Assembly (NCBI GenBank): GCA_902619805.1
Contig: CACNGC010000007.1
Coordinates: 1-64,000 of the forward strand
DNA: 64,000 nt
Source: an uncultured SAR116 cluster alpha proteobacterium
GTDB taxonomy: Bacteria; Pseudomonadota; Alphaproteobacteria; Puniceispirillales; Marisalimonadaceae
Reading direction: 5' to 3'
Shown: in pieces, positions 37,872 to 48,273 of the stretch
Layout of the letters: the number at the start of each line of letters is the position of its first letter
How positions within the stretch are numbered: position 1 is the stretch's first letter
The notes under the pieces: model-generated
Databases searched by the model: none
What the model was told of the DNA's origin: nothing
What the model saw: only the letters and a program-made list of their open reading frames with translations
Program-made: the position numbers and the translations under genes

Positions 37872-39034
37872 TCGACCATCTGCTTCATTATTGAAAAAAG
37901 ATCGGATTTTCCTTCAAAACCAATTCCAGTTATTTCTGGTAAAGTGACAAAACTTTTTTCAACCTCAACGCCATCAGGAAATCCTCCGTACGGTTGAAAA
38001 AGATCAGGATAACTCTCATTTCCTCCAAGTCCTAATCCTGCAGCAATTGCTAAGGACATTTGATGACCTCCGTGAGGAATACACCTTGAGACATCCCATT
38101 CATTTTCTTTAAGCATTTCAATAATTTTTAAATATTCAACTAACCCATAACTTAATGCACAATCAAATTGCAACCAATCTTTATCTTTTCTCATCCCAGC
38201 GTATCTAATAAGATTTCTTGCATCATGAACTGAGAACAAATTCTCACCAGTTGCTAATGGATGTGCGTAATATTTGGATAGTTCTTTATGAAGCTCAAAA
38301 TCTAAAGGGTCACCAGGCTCTTCATACCAAAATAAATTATAATTTGATAAAGCTTTACCATATTCAATTGCAGTTTTTAGATCAAACCTACCATTTGCAT
38401 CAACAGCAAGTTGATCTTCAGGACCTAATATTTTTAAAATAGCTTCAATACGTTTACAATCATCCGATAAAGAAGCTCCTCCTATTTTCTTTTTGACTAC
38501 TGTATAACCAAGATCTAGATATTTTTTTATTTCGTCAGTTAAGCCATTTATTCCTTGATTTGGCCAATAATATCCACCAGCAGCATAAACAAAAACTTTT
38601 CGATTAGGTTTACCATTACCGTATCTTTCAGCAAGCATTTGAAATAGTGGTTTATCTTCGATTTTAGAAACAAGATCCCATATTGCCATGTCAATAGTAC
38701 CTACTGCCACCGATCTTTCCCCATGTCCTCCAGGCTTTTCATTTTTCATCATGACATTCCACATCTTTATGGGGTCGAAATTTGTGGCTTCATCATTTAA
38801 AATTTCTTTTGTATGTGCATCCAATAGTCTTGGTACAAACCTCTCTCTAATGAGATGACCTTGTCCATATCTTCCGTTTGAATTAAATCCGTAACCAATT
38901 AAGGGCTTACCATTTTTGATAACATTAGAACAAACAGCAACAACACTTATGGTCATTTTTGAAAAATCAATATATGCGTTGTTAATATTGGAACTTATGG
39001 ATTTTGTTTTTTCAACTATATTAGTTATTTTCAT
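37868..39034 (-). CDS. tarD: Enolase-superfamily dehydratase, D-tartrate dehydratase-like
   Basis: This 388-residue protein belongs to the mandelate racemase/enolase superfamily. Diagnostic stretches are [49 protein letters not shown], the KKK-x-GG catalytic region, [24 protein letters not shown] and [20 protein letters not shown]. By memory these match Bradyrhizobium D-tartrate dehydratase unusually well, so that activity is proposed; other acid sugars are possible. It overlaps the convergent class I fumarase by 4 bp. Confidence 0.82.
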   Translation of the reverse strand: MKITNIVEKTKSISSNINNAYIDFSKMTISVVAVCSNVIKNGKPLIGYGFNSNGRYGQGHLIRERFVPRLLDAHTKEILNDEATNFDPIKMWNVMMKNEKPGGHGERSVAVGTIDMAIWDLVSKIEDKPLFQMLAERYGNGKPNRKVFVYAAGGYYWPNQGINGLTDEIKKYLDLGYTVVKKKIGGASLSDDCKRIEAILKILGPEDQLAVDANGRFDLKTAIEYGKALSNYNLFWYEEPGDPLDFELHKELSKYYAHPLATGENLFSVHDARNLIRYAGMRKDKDWLQFDCALSYGLVEYLKIIEMLKENEWDVSRCIPHGGHQMSLAIAAGLGLGGNESYPDLFQPYGGFPDGVEVEKSFVTLPEITGIGFEGKSDLFSIMKQMVD

Positions 39035-39110
39035 TATATTATTCCTATATAAGAAAATACGTATTAAGAATAAACTAGAACGATATATTGGTTTATTTAC
39101 TAATTGGCAG

Positions 39111-39236
39111 TTAACCTTGACGAGCTTTAAATCTTGGATTTCTCTTGTTTATAACGTATAGACGACCCCTACGTTTTACAATTTGAGAATTTCTATCTCT
39201 AACTTTAAGAGTTTTTAAAGAACTTACTACTTTCAT
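39111..39236 (-). CDS. rpmJ: Ribosomal protein L36, cysteine-free form
   Basis: This 41-residue basic protein begins [11 protein letters not shown] and ends NPRFKARQG, with the family core [20 protein letters not shown]. The four zinc ligands of standard L36 are absent, as in the C-minus paralogue that replaces the zinc form under zinc limitation or is the sole copy in some alphaproteobacteria. It is too short for usual gene-length cut-offs and is easily missed. Confidence 0.92.
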   Translation of the reverse strand: MKVVSSLKTLKVRDRNSQIVKRRGRLYVINKRNPRFKARQG

Positions 39237-39315
39237 GATCGCCCTATTAGTTAATTAAAAGATTTGATATAATAACAATTCATTTTGGTCAAGATCTAAA
39301 ATAACTTTAGTAAAT

Positions 39316-39942
39316 TTAATTAAATTTTACTCCACAGCCACCCAAACCACAATAACCATTTGTATTTTTATAAAGGTATTGTTGATGATAAGTTTCAGCA
39401 AAATAAAAATCTACATTATTTTTAATTTCAGTCGTGATTTCATTAAATCCTGCTGAATGAAGTAAAGATTGATATTCTGTTTTAGAAGTCTTCACATCAT
39501 TTATGTTTTCAGAATTATTTACAAAAATTGCTGATCTATATTGAGTGCCGATATCATTGCCTTGCCTCATACCCTGAGTTGGATCATGTCCCTCCCAAAA
39601 TTCAATTAAAATAGTTTTTAAATTTAATTTTTTCGGATCATATACCACTCTAACAACTTCTGTATGACCAGTTAAGCCACTACAAACTTCATCATAGGTT
39701 GGATTTTTAGTATAACCACCAGCATATCCAACTGATGTATGATAAACCCCTTCAAGTTGCCAAAAAATTTTTTCAGCACCCCAAAAACATCCCATTCCAA
39801 GTATAATTAATTCAAAATCATTTGGAATTTCCATTAAATTACGACCATTAATCTCGTGAAACAATTCATTTTCAATAGGATCATTTCTACCTACCAAAGC
39901 ATCTGATTTATCGACGAGATTATTTTTTTTTAAAAAAAACAT
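39316..39942 (-). CDS. msrA: Peptide methionine-S-sulfoxide reductase A
   Basis: MsrA repairs oxidised methionine. The 208-residue protein has the catalytic motif [17 protein letters not shown], GYAGG, the [34 protein letters not shown] region and C-terminal resolving cysteines in YCGLGGCG. The first 40 residues are family-typical. No obvious operon partner. Confidence 0.95.
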   Translation of the reverse strand: [208 protein letters not shown]

Positions 39943-40052
39943 TAGAAAATAGTTACATAAAAGATTTAAATTTTAAAATTAAATAAAAGCATAACTTGAC
40001 CAACCGTAAATAGCAATATAATCAAATCATTTTAAAATTAAAGGCCAAAAAT

Positions 40053-41930
40053 ATGGATGATGATATTTATGGAATTAAAAAATGGGGTGATGATATACTT
40101 GAGGTCCTTGATAATGGCAATATAGGACTTAAAAATCCATTTTATCCATCTTATCCTTCTATCGACCTAATTAAAATTATAGAAAGTCTTAATGAAAGAG
40201 GTATTAACTGCCCAGTACTATTGAGAATTACAGATTACTTAGCATTTAGAATAAAACAAATTAATGAGTCTTTTTTTAAAGCAATAAAAGAAGTTAGATA
40301 TAAAGGTTATTATAAGGGTGTTTTCCCAGTTAAAGTTAATCAACAGGCACAAGTAATTGACAGAATAGTTGATTTTGGAAAAGAATTTGATTTTGGGTTA
40401 GAAGTTGGTTCTAAACCTGAATTATTAATAGCTTTAGCACACGATCTTTCTAGTGAATCTACCATCATATGTAATGGGATTAAGGATAAAGAATTTATTA
40501 ATTTGGCAATCTTATCACTTAAAATTGGTTTTAAAACTATTTTAGTTTTAGAAAGTCCACGTGAACTTGATCTAATCATTGAAGTTTCTCAAGAACTTAA
40601 TGTAAGACCGTTACTTGGAATTAGAGTAAAATTAACAAATAAAGTTAGTGGTAATTGGTCTCAATCAAGTGGAGACCGTAGTGCATTTGGTATGTCTGTT
40701 GAGCAAGTCATGAAAGTTATCACGAAATTAAAAATTAATAACTATCTTGATTGTTTGGTTCTCCAACATTCACATCTTGGAAGCCAGATTCCTGATATCA
40801 TTGAAATTAGAAAGGCTACACAAGAGGCTTGTAGATTTTATTCAGAAATGTGCAAAGAAGGTGCACCACTAGAATATTTAGATCTTGGAGGTGGTTTAGG
40901 AGTGGATTATACAGGAGAACAAAAGTCTTCTCTTAACTCAATAAATTATTCACTAGATGAATACTGTATAAATATTGTTGAAACTGTTAAATATGAATTA
41001 GATCAATCAAATATAGATCATCCTATAATTGTAACTGAATCTGGAAGGGCATGCATTGCATCAAGTTCAATGCTAATTTTTAATATTTTAGAGACAACAA
41101 ACTTTGATAGTGAAAAAAAACAGGAAATTAATTCAAAAGACCATCCTTTATTGAAAAATATGATTCAAATTCCTGAATATTTAAATTTAGAAAGAGCCCA
41201 AGAATGTTTGAACGATTTAAATTATTATAGAGAAGAAATAAGAGCTCTTTTTAGAAGTGGACAAATAGATTTAGCAAATATGGCAAAAACTGAAGAGACT
41301 TACTTATATATCATAAATAAAATCAAAATAGTACTCTCTATAACGCCTAACATAACTGAAGAACTTCAAGATGCAATTGATAATATGGCAGATATATATC
41401 ATGGGAATTTTTCTTTATTTCAAAGCCTACCTGATGTTTGGGCTATTGATCAAATTCATCCTATTGCACCACTTCAAAAACATAACATGCGACCAAACAG
41501 AAGAGTTATTTTAAATGATATTACTTGCGATAGTGATGGTATAATTAACAAATTTGTACTGAAAGACGGTGTTTCAAACACATTACCTTTGCATGACATT
41601 AGTGATGATGAGGACTACTTTTTAGGTGTATTTTATATTGGTGCCTATCAAGAAACGTTGGGAGATCTTCATAACTTATTTGGTGATACAAATGTTGCTA
41701 CAATAAAATTAAAAGATAATGGGGGATTTAAGTTATTACATGAGCAAGAAGGTGATACTATTTCAGAAGTTTTAACTTATGTTGAATATGAACCTAAGAA
41801 TTTAATTAGTAGGTTCAAACATATAGTAGAGGATGCAGTAAGAAGTAGAGACTTATCACTTTCAGAAAGAAAAAAGATAACTCAATCATTCAAGGATTCG
41901 ATTTCTGGTTATACTTATTTCGAAAAATAA
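40053..41930 (+). CDS. speA: Biosynthetic arginine decarboxylase
   Basis: SpeA converts arginine to agmatine. The 625-residue fold-III PLP enzyme has the cofactor Lys in GVFPVKVNQQAQV, SHLGSQIPD, GGGLGVDYTGE and VTESGRACIA. It is the first gene of a four-gene rightward operon that completes a route to putrescine and spermidine. Confidence 0.95.
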   Translation: MDDDIYGIKKWGDDILEVLDNGNIGLKNPFYPSYPSIDLIKIIESLNERGINCPVLLRITDYLAFRIKQINESFFKAIKEVRYKGYYKGVFPVKVNQQAQVIDRIVDFGKEFDFGLEVGSKPELLIALAHDLSSESTIICNGIKDKEFINLAILSLKIGFKTILVLESPRELDLIIEVSQELNVRPLLGIRVKLTNKVSGNWSQSSGDRSAFGMSVEQVMKVITKLKINNYLDCLVLQHSHLGSQIPDIIEIRKATQEACRFYSEMCKEGAPLEYLDLGGGLGVDYTGEQKSSLNSINYSLDEYCINIVETVKYELDQSNIDHPIIVTESGRACIASSSMLIFNILETTNFDSEKKQEINSKDHPLLKNMIQIPEYLNLERAQECLNDLNYYREEIRALFRSGQIDLANMAKTEETYLYIINKIKIVLSITPNITEELQDAIDNMADIYHGNFSLFQSLPDVWAIDQIHPIAPLQKHNMRPNRRVILNDITCDSDGIINKFVLKDGVSNTLPLHDISDDEDYFLGVFYIGAYQETLGDLHNLFGDTNVATIKLKDNGGFKLLHEQEGDTISEVLTYVEYEPKNLISRFKHIVEDAVRSRDLSLSERKKITQSFKDSISGYTYFEK

Positions 41931-41958
41931 ATAATTGGGAAATTTATAGGAGTTTGAA

Positions 41959-43164
41959 ATGGACAATATTTTAGTTGTTGGAGCAGGTGGTGTTAGTCAT
42001 GTAACTGTTCACAAAATGGCACAAAATCCTAATTATTTTAAAAATATAATTTTAGCAAGTAGATCTATAGAGAAATGCTTCAAGATTAAAGAAAGTGTTA
42101 AAGATAAATATAATATTAACATTACAGTAGCAGAGCTAGATGCAGACAATATTGACGAAACGGTGGCATTAATTAAGAAATTTAACCCATTTTTAGTTGT
42201 GAACCTAGCCCTTCCCTATCAAGATCTTAATATAATGGATGCTTGTTTGTTAACTAATACTCATTATTTAGATACTGCCAATTATGAACCTAGGCACGAA
42301 GCAAAGTTTGAATACATATGGCAATGGGATTATAATAAAAAATTTAAAGAAAAGGGTCTTATGGCTCTTTTAGGATCAGGTTTTGATCCAGGTGTTACAA
42401 ATGTTTTTACAGCTTTTACTAAAAAACATCATTTGGATAGTATTGATTTTTTAGATATTCTTGACTGCAATGATGGTGATCATGGACACCCATTTGCTAC
42501 TAATTTTAATCCTGAAATTAATATCAGAGAGGTTACATCTGATTCTAAGCATTGGGAAGATAATCAATGGAAAATTGGACCAGCTCTTAAGAAAAAAGTT
42601 TCTTTTAAATTTCCTGAAATTGGAAATAAAAATATGTATTTGATGTATCATGAAGAATTGGAGAGTTTAATAAAACATTATCCTGAGATTAAAAGAGCAA
42701 GATTTTGGATGACATTCGGTGATAACTATTTAAAATATTTAGATGTCCTAAAAAATATAGGCATGACATCTATAGACCCAGTCAATTATAATGGAACAGA
42801 AATAATCCCACTACAATTTTTAAAAAGTGTTTTACCAGATCCTGGCAGTCTTGGAGAAAAAACAAAAGGTAAGACTTGCATAGGCACAATAGTCACTGGT
42901 AAAAAAAACAATTTAGAAAAAACATATTACACATATAATATCTGTAATCATGAAGATTGCTTTAGAGAGGTGGGTAGCCAAGCAATTTCATACACTACTG
43001 GCGTCCCCGCAATGATAGGATCATCGCTAATGTTAAAAAAAATCTGGTTCAAACCAGGAGTTTGGAACATGGAGCAATTTGATCCAGATCCATTTATGGA
43101 ACTTCTAAATAAGCATGGTTTACCTACGAAAACCATACAGCTAGAAAACAAAGTAAATTTCTAG
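41959..43164 (+). CDS. Carboxy(nor)spermidine dehydrogenase (saccharopine dehydrogenase-like)
   Basis: This 401-residue protein has the Rossmann start NILVVGAGGVSHVTVHKMAQ and a saccharopine-dehydrogenase-like C-terminal domain (GSGFDPGVTNVFTAF; CNDGDHGHPFATNFNPEIN). In this gene order it should reductively condense putrescine with aspartate semialdehyde to carboxyspermidine. Its stop overlaps the start of the decarboxylase gene, consistent with sequential steps. GGAG at 41949 is its ribosome site. Confidence 0.9.
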   Translation: MDNILVVGAGGVSHVTVHKMAQNPNYFKNIILASRSIEKCFKIKESVKDKYNINITVAELDADNIDETVALIKKFNPFLVVNLALPYQDLNIMDACLLTNTHYLDTANYEPRHEAKFEYIWQWDYNKKFKEKGLMALLGSGFDPGVTNVFTAFTKKHHLDSIDFLDILDCNDGDHGHPFATNFNPEINIREVTSDSKHWEDNQWKIGPALKKKVSFKFPEIGNKNMYLMYHEELESLIKHYPEIKRARFWMTFGDNYLKYLDVLKNIGMTSIDPVNYNGTEIIPLQFLKSVLPDPGSLGEKTKGKTCIGTIVTGKKNNLEKTYYTYNICNHEDCFREVGSQAISYTTGVPAMIGSSLMLKKIWFKPGVWNMEQFDPDPFMELLNKHGLPTKTIQLENKVNF

Positions 43165-44345
43165 TGGATAAAATTTTTCAAACTATGGGAGGAGACCCAA
43201 GAAATTTTAATAGACTAGATTTATATAAATTACCAAGTCCTTGCTTTGTAATTGATAAAAGAGCATTGATTCATAATTTATTGACCTTAAATCACCTAAA
43301 AACACAAACAGGTGTAAAAATTTTAGTTGCTCTAAAGGCTTTTTCCACTCCTTATTTTGGTCCCTTAATATCTGAATATTTAGATGGATGTTGTAGTTCT
43401 GGTCTATATGAAACAAAATTAGCTAAAAAATTTTTTAAAGGAGAAATTAGTACTTTTTCTCCAGCATATAAAAAAGACGATATTAGAGAAATTGTTAACT
43501 TATCAGATCATATCGTTTTTAATTCCTCAAACCAATTTAATGAATTTTATAATATTGCAATAAAATTTAAGAATGAAATTGGTTTACGAATTAATCCACT
43601 TTATTCTGAAATAAATAATGACAAATATAATGCTGCTAGTATTAATTCTAGATTAGGCATGCATTTAAATGATTTGGATAATATTGATATAAACAAATTA
43701 AATGGTATTCATTTTCATACCTTATGTGAACAAAATTTCACTCCTCTGGAAAACACTTGGAATAAAATTAAAAATGATATTGTTCCCATCTGTAAAAAAT
43801 TAAATTGGCTTAATCTTGGTGGAGGTCACCATATTACCAGAAATGATTATGAAATTGATAAGTTAGAAACCTTTCTAAAACAAATTGCAGATGAAACTAG
43901 CTGTCAAATTTATATTGAACCAGGAGAAGCTGTGGTATTAGATTCGGGTGTTTTAGTTGGAGAAATTATAGATAGTTTTAAACCTAGCAATGAACTCTCA
44001 CCAAATATTGCAATTACAGATATTAGTGCAGTCTCTCACATGCCAGATGTAATTGAGGCGCCATATAGGCCAGCATTACTAAATGAACCTAATTACGGAT
44101 GCAAAGTTATGCTTGGCGGACCTAGCTGTTTAGCAGGTGATATCATTGGAGAGTATAATTTTAAGTCTACACCCAAAGTTGGAGATAGAATAGCTATATT
44201 AGATCAGGCACATTATACAATGGTAAAAACTAGTTTTTTTAATGGAGTAAAAATACCATCTGTAGCAATTTGGGATAGCGATAATGATAATTTAGAAGTA
44301 ATCAAAAGATTTACTTATGAAGACTTTGAAAATAAATTATCTTAA
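43164..44345 (+). CDS. nspC: Carboxynorspermidine/carboxyspermidine decarboxylase
   Basis: This 393-residue alanine-racemase-fold PLP decarboxylase has the cofactor Lys in KILVALKAFSTPYF, SSGLYETKLAKK, GLRINPLYSE, LNLGGGHHITR, IYIEPGEAVV and, near the end, DQAHYTMVKTSFFNGV. It releases CO2 from carboxyspermidine to give spermidine. It is coupled to the dehydrogenase by a one-base overlap. Confidence 0.92.
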   Translation: MDKIFQTMGGDPRNFNRLDLYKLPSPCFVIDKRALIHNLLTLNHLKTQTGVKILVALKAFSTPYFGPLISEYLDGCCSSGLYETKLAKKFFKGEISTFSPAYKKDDIREIVNLSDHIVFNSSNQFNEFYNIAIKFKNEIGLRINPLYSEINNDKYNAASINSRLGMHLNDLDNIDINKLNGIHFHTLCEQNFTPLENTWNKIKNDIVPICKKLNWLNLGGGHHITRNDYEIDKLETFLKQIADETSCQIYIEPGEAVVLDSGVLVGEIIDSFKPSNELSPNIAITDISAVSHMPDVIEAPYRPALLNEPNYGCKVMLGGPSCLAGDIIGEYNFKSTPKVGDRIAILDQAHYTMVKTSFFNGVKIPSVAIWDSDNDNLEVIKRFTYEDFENKLS

Positions 44346-44359
44346 TTTTAGGTAATGAG

Positions 44360-45238
44360 ATGAAAAACACAAAAAAGAATTTTTTAAACTCAGAACTCTC
44401 TGTAGAGGAAAAAAGTAAAGAAAAAGCAAAATTTCATATCCTCCCAATACCTCTAGAAAAAACAGTCTCTTGTGGCGGAGGCACATCAAAAGGTCCTGAA
44501 GCTATACTGGAAGCGAGCAATGAATTGGAAAGATTTACTGGTAAAAGTGAACCTTGCCTTAGTGGTATTTTCACTCATCCTTTTTTAAATTGCAATTTTC
44601 CTATAGAAAATGTGATGCTTAATATAGAAAAGACTACAAAAGAAATATGCAAACAAAACAAAATACCAGTAATCCTTGGGGGTGAGCACAGTATTACTTT
44701 TGGTGCTGTAAATGGAGTTTATAAAGGATTAAATTTCTCAAAGTTTGAAGAAATAGGGATTATTCAAATTGACGCTCATGCTGATTTAAGAAAGAATTAT
44801 GAAAGTCAAGTGCATTCACACGCAAGTGTTATGTATCTTTTGAGCAAATCAAAATATAAAGTAGCACAATTTGGCGTAAGAGCATTAAGCAAAGAAGAAG
44901 TAAAAAATAGAAATATTTTTGAAATATTCTATTTTGACGTTGAAGATATTAAAAATAATAAAGACTTAAGATTACCTAAAAACTTTCCACAAAACATATA
45001 TATTACTTTTGACGTAGATGGATTAGATCCGTCAATAATGCCTGCTACGGGAACACCAGTGCCTGGTGGTCTGGGATTTAATGAAAGTTTGCAATTAATA
45101 AAAAGTTTAATCAGAGGTAGAAAAGTAATTGGATTTGATGTTGTTGAATTTTCACCAATTAAAAATTTTTTTGCATATGACTTTACAGTAGCATCTTTAG
45201 TTTACAGGATAATGGAATTAATAGATTTAAATGATTAA
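44360..45238 (+). CDS. speB: Agmatinase/ureohydrolase
   Basis: SpeB hydrolyses agmatine to putrescine and urea. The 292-residue protein has the Mn-binding motifs GGEHSITFG, QIDAHADLR and DVDGLDPS, and a conserved late Glu (VVEFSPIKN). As the fourth gene behind speA it supplies putrescine for the carboxyspermidine route. It ends convergently with trxB, overlapping 4 bp. Confidence 0.9.
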   Translation: MKNTKKNFLNSELSVEEKSKEKAKFHILPIPLEKTVSCGGGTSKGPEAILEASNELERFTGKSEPCLSGIFTHPFLNCNFPIENVMLNIEKTTKEICKQNKIPVILGGEHSITFGAVNGVYKGLNFSKFEEIGIIQIDAHADLRKNYESQVHSHASVMYLLSKSKYKVAQFGVRALSKEEVKNRNIFEIFYFDVEDIKNNKDLRLPKNFPQNIYITFDVDGLDPSIMPATGTPVPGGLGFNESLQLIKSLIRGRKVIGFDVVEFSPIKNFFAYDFTVASLVYRIMELIDLND

Positions 45239-46182
45239 AGATTGTGGCTTTGTATCCATTTTTCAGCATCAAGCGCAGCCATGCAACCCATACCTGCAGC
45301 TGTAACGGCTTGCCTATAAATTTTATCAACACAATCACCTGCAGCAAAAACACCATCTAAATTAGTAATTGTTGTACCTGGTTTTTGAGCTATAATATAA
45401 CCTTCATTGTCCATTTCCAGTACATCTTTAAAAGGCTTTGTTGATGGACTATGACCAATTGCAATGAAAACACCATCAACTTTAATTATCTCTGTTTTAT
45501 TTTGTTTAGTTGAGATTAATTTAAGAGCATTAACCCCATTTTCATCACCTAGAATTTCGCTAACTTGATTATTCCAAATAATATTTATGTTTTTCTTTGC
45601 AAAAAGTCTGTCTTGTAAAATCTTTTCTGATCTTAGTGCATCACGTCTATGAATTAAATTTACTTTAGAACATATATTTGATAAATAAAGAGCCTCTTCA
45701 ACAGCGGTATTACCTCCTCCAACTACTGCAACTTCTTTGTTTCTGTAAAAAAAGCCATCACAGGTTGCACAAGCAGAAACACCTCTTCCATTATATTTGT
45801 TTTCACTTTCTAAACCTAACCATTTAGCCTGTGCTCCAGTAGCTATAATTATTGTATCTGCTGTCAAAGATTTATTTGAATCTAATACAACTATCTTTTC
45901 ATTTTGTTTTAAATCAATTTTAACAACTATATCATTGATTATACGAGCTCCAACTTTTATTGCCTGAGATCTCATTTGTTCCATCATCCATGGACCTTGA
46001 ACAACATCAGCATATCCTGGGTAGTTTTCAACATCTGTAGTTATTGTAAGTTGGCCTCCAGGTTGGATTCCTTCAATTACAATTGGATTCAAATTAGCTC
46101 TTGCCGCATATATTGCAGCTGTAAAACCTGCAGCTCCTGAACCAATAATTATAACTTTTTCTTTTTGATTGTTCATACTCAA
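45235..46182 (-). CDS. trxB: Thioredoxin reductase
   Basis: This 315-residue FAD/NADPH enzyme has the GSGAAGFTAAIYAARA FAD motif, redox-active CATC in ACATCDGFFYR, the NADPH motif VVGGGNTAVEEALYL and GVFAAGDCVD. It overlaps purU by 4 bp (ATGA), so the two are probably co-transcribed. Confidence 0.96.
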   Translation of the reverse strand: MSMNNQKEKVIIIGSGAAGFTAAIYAARANLNPIVIEGIQPGGQLTITTDVENYPGYADVVQGPWMMEQMRSQAIKVGARIINDIVVKIDLKQNEKIVVLDSNKSLTADTIIIATGAQAKWLGLESENKYNGRGVSACATCDGFFYRNKEVAVVGGGNTAVEEALYLSNICSKVNLIHRRDALRSEKILQDRLFAKKNINIIWNNQVSEILGDENGVNALKLISTKQNKTEIIKVDGVFIAIGHSPSTKPFKDVLEMDNEGYIIAQKPGTTITNLDGVFAAGDCVDKIYRQAVTAAGMGCMAALDAEKWIQSHNL

Positions 46183-47057
46183 ATTCTTTGTCCTCTAAAT
46201 ACAATTGTTCTTTTGTCGTTTAAAAAAACTCTTCTTTCAGAATGAGCTTTTATGGCTCTGTACAAAACTCTAGCTTCAATATCCCTTCCCATTAAAACCA
46301 AATCACTAGGCATCATTTCATGATTAACCTCTTGAGTATCTTGTTCAATTATGGGTCCCTCATCAAGATCTTTTGTAACATAATGTGCAGTTGCACCAAT
46401 GACCTTTACCCCTCTTTCAAAAGCTTGATGATAAGGTCTCGCTCCTTTAAAACTAGGCAAAAAGCTATGATGAATATTAATAATTTTTCCTGCATAATAA
46501 TTTGTGAATTCTTCTGATAACACTTGCATATAACGAGCTAGAACAATTAATTGAACATCATTATTATTAATAATTTCTTTTAGTTTTTTTTCTTGATCTA
46601 ATTTATTTAATTTTTCAATTGGTAAATAATGAAATGGAATATTAGAAAAATTTGCTATCTCTTCTGCGGTTTTATGATTTGATACAACAGCTTTAATATT
46701 TAAATTTAATGAGTTATTCCTAACTTTAAACAATATATCATTTAAACAATGATCAAATTTAGAAACAAGCAAAATTGTATTCATAGGACGTTCAATCTCA
46801 GATAAGAAAAAATCTGCATTTAATTTCTTTGCTAATATCTCTAAATTATTTTTTACATTTGATAACATTTCATCATTAAGTAATAAAAAACTTTGTCTGA
46901 TAAAAAAATTACCATTTTTTTGATCTGTAAATTGTTTAGACTCAACAATATTACAGTTCGATTCAGCCAGTATCGAAGAAATTTTTGCAACAATTCCAAC
47001 CTGATCTTTACAAGATAAATTTAATATATGTGTTTCTAGTTTCATATCCATGAACAT
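46179..47057 (-). CDS. purU: Formyltetrahydrofolate deformylase
   Basis: PurU releases formate from 10-formyl-THF. The 292-residue protein has an N-terminal ACT domain (about 8-85) and a formyltransferase-fold C-terminal domain with LARYMQVLS, INIHHSFLPSFKGARPYHQA and HYVTKDLDEGPIIEQD. The exact start is uncertain among three close Met codons (47057, 47051, 47045). Confidence 0.93.
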   Translation of the reverse strand: MFMDMKLETHILNLSCKDQVGIVAKISSILAESNCNIVESKQFTDQKNGNFFIRQSFLLLNDEMLSNVKNNLEILAKKLNADFFLSEIERPMNTILLVSKFDHCLNDILFKVRNNSLNLNIKAVVSNHKTAEEIANFSNIPFHYLPIEKLNKLDQEKKLKEIINNNDVQLIVLARYMQVLSEEFTNYYAGKIINIHHSFLPSFKGARPYHQAFERGVKVIGATAHYVTKDLDEGPIIEQDTQEVNHEMMPSDLVLMGRDIEARVLYRAIKAHSERRVFLNDKRTIVFRGQRI

Positions 47058-47094
47058 TTAATACATTTTTTAATATTTAGAAACAATACGATAT

Positions 47095-47919
47095 TTAATT
47101 ATTTAAAAATTTATTTGAAGCTTCATAAAATTCTAATGGATTTTCTATGTGTAAAAAGTGGTCAGCATCTTTAATTTCATAAAAGAAAATATTAGAAAAA
47201 AACTTTTTAAATATCTTGAAATATTCCTCTTTAACATAATTACTTTTTCCTCCATAAATGCAAAGTACTTCTTTATCAAATTTATTAATTTTATTTATGG
47301 TAGGAAACTTTCTTAAATCATTAAGAAATTTCTTAATTGCTTTCAGATTAATTGACCATTTATATTTTCCATCTATTAATTCAAGATTTTGTAACAAAAA
47401 TGACCTTAAAAAATTTTGATCTATATATTTAGACAAAACAACATCAGCTTCTCCCCTATTTTTTATTAAATCTAAATTCATATCTAATAGGGAATTAATT
47501 ATTAGTTCATCATCATTATCATAATCAATAGGAGCAATATCAGCAATAATAACCTTATTAACATATTTTGGCTCCAATAAGGTAATTATCATAGCTAATT
47601 TACCACCCATTGAATGCCCCAATAAATTAGTTTTTTCTACGCCTAGGAAATTGAAGAGACTTACAACATCATTCATCATTAATATATATGACATATCTTC
47701 TTCGAAATCATTTCCTCCATGATTTCTTAGATCCACAGTCACCACTATCTGATTTTTTTCTTTACTTAATTTTTTAGAAAATGTTTGCCAATTTTTACCT
47801 CTTCCATAAAGACCATGAAAAATAAATAATATTTGAAAATTTTTATCATTAAAGTTAACAATATTTTTTTTAAATTCTATTTGTTGTCCATTTTTATATA
47901 TTTGAAAATTTATCATCAT
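47095..47919 (-). CDS. Alpha/beta-hydrolase
   Basis: This 274-residue alpha/beta-hydrolase fold protein has the oxyanion region FIFHGLYGRGKNW, the nucleophile elbow LLGHSMGGKLAM, a late Asp and the catalytic His in DADHFLHIENP. It resembles small esterases of the YbfF type. It lies 37 bp upstream of purU on the same strand. Substrate unknown. Confidence 0.85.
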   Translation of the reverse strand: MMINFQIYKNGQQIEFKKNIVNFNDKNFQILFIFHGLYGRGKNWQTFSKKLSKEKNQIVVTVDLRNHGGNDFEEDMSYILMMNDVVSLFNFLGVEKTNLLGHSMGGKLAMIITLLEPKYVNKVIIADIAPIDYDNDDELIINSLLDMNLDLIKNRGEADVVLSKYIDQNFLRSFLLQNLELIDGKYKWSINLKAIKKFLNDLRKFPTINKINKFDKEVLCIYGGKSNYVKEEYFKIFKKFFSNIFFYEIKDADHFLHIENPLEFYEASNKFLNN

Positions 47920-48009
47920 GTGGATTTAAAAAATTATTGTCTTAAAGATTAAAATTATATCAGTTTTGTCGTTAAATTAAATGTAAAAATAAATATGATA
48001 GAGGTAAAT

Positions 48010-48273
48010 ATGGGACAGATAATTAAATTAGATTTTTCTTTATACAACACTAATCAAGAAGATTTATATGAACAAAAGCTAATTAGGATTAGAGACGAAA
48101 TCGAAGATTATCTTAATCAATCCTCAACAATTGAAGTAGATGATCTAGCTATAGCTCTTGCCGCAGGAAGATACGCTTCAATGAAGCTTACAAAATTAAC
48201 AGGTGAGGAAAGCACAAAAAAATTCTTTAATGAATGTATAAAAACAACATTAAAGCAAAGAATTTTACAGTAA
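48010..48273 (+). CDS. Small conserved-looking hypothetical protein
   Basis: The ATG at 48010 follows GAGG (48001-48004) and is preferred to the ATG at 47995. The 87-residue product (MGQIIKLDFSLYNTNQEDLY onward) is helical and slightly acidic, with no known motif. It is convergent with the bactofilin genes, ending one base before them. Unknown function. Confidence 0.65.
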   Translation: MGQIIKLDFSLYNTNQEDLYEQKLIRIRDEIEDYLNQSSTIEVDDLAIALAAGRYASMKLTKLTGEESTKKFFNECIKTTLKQRILQ

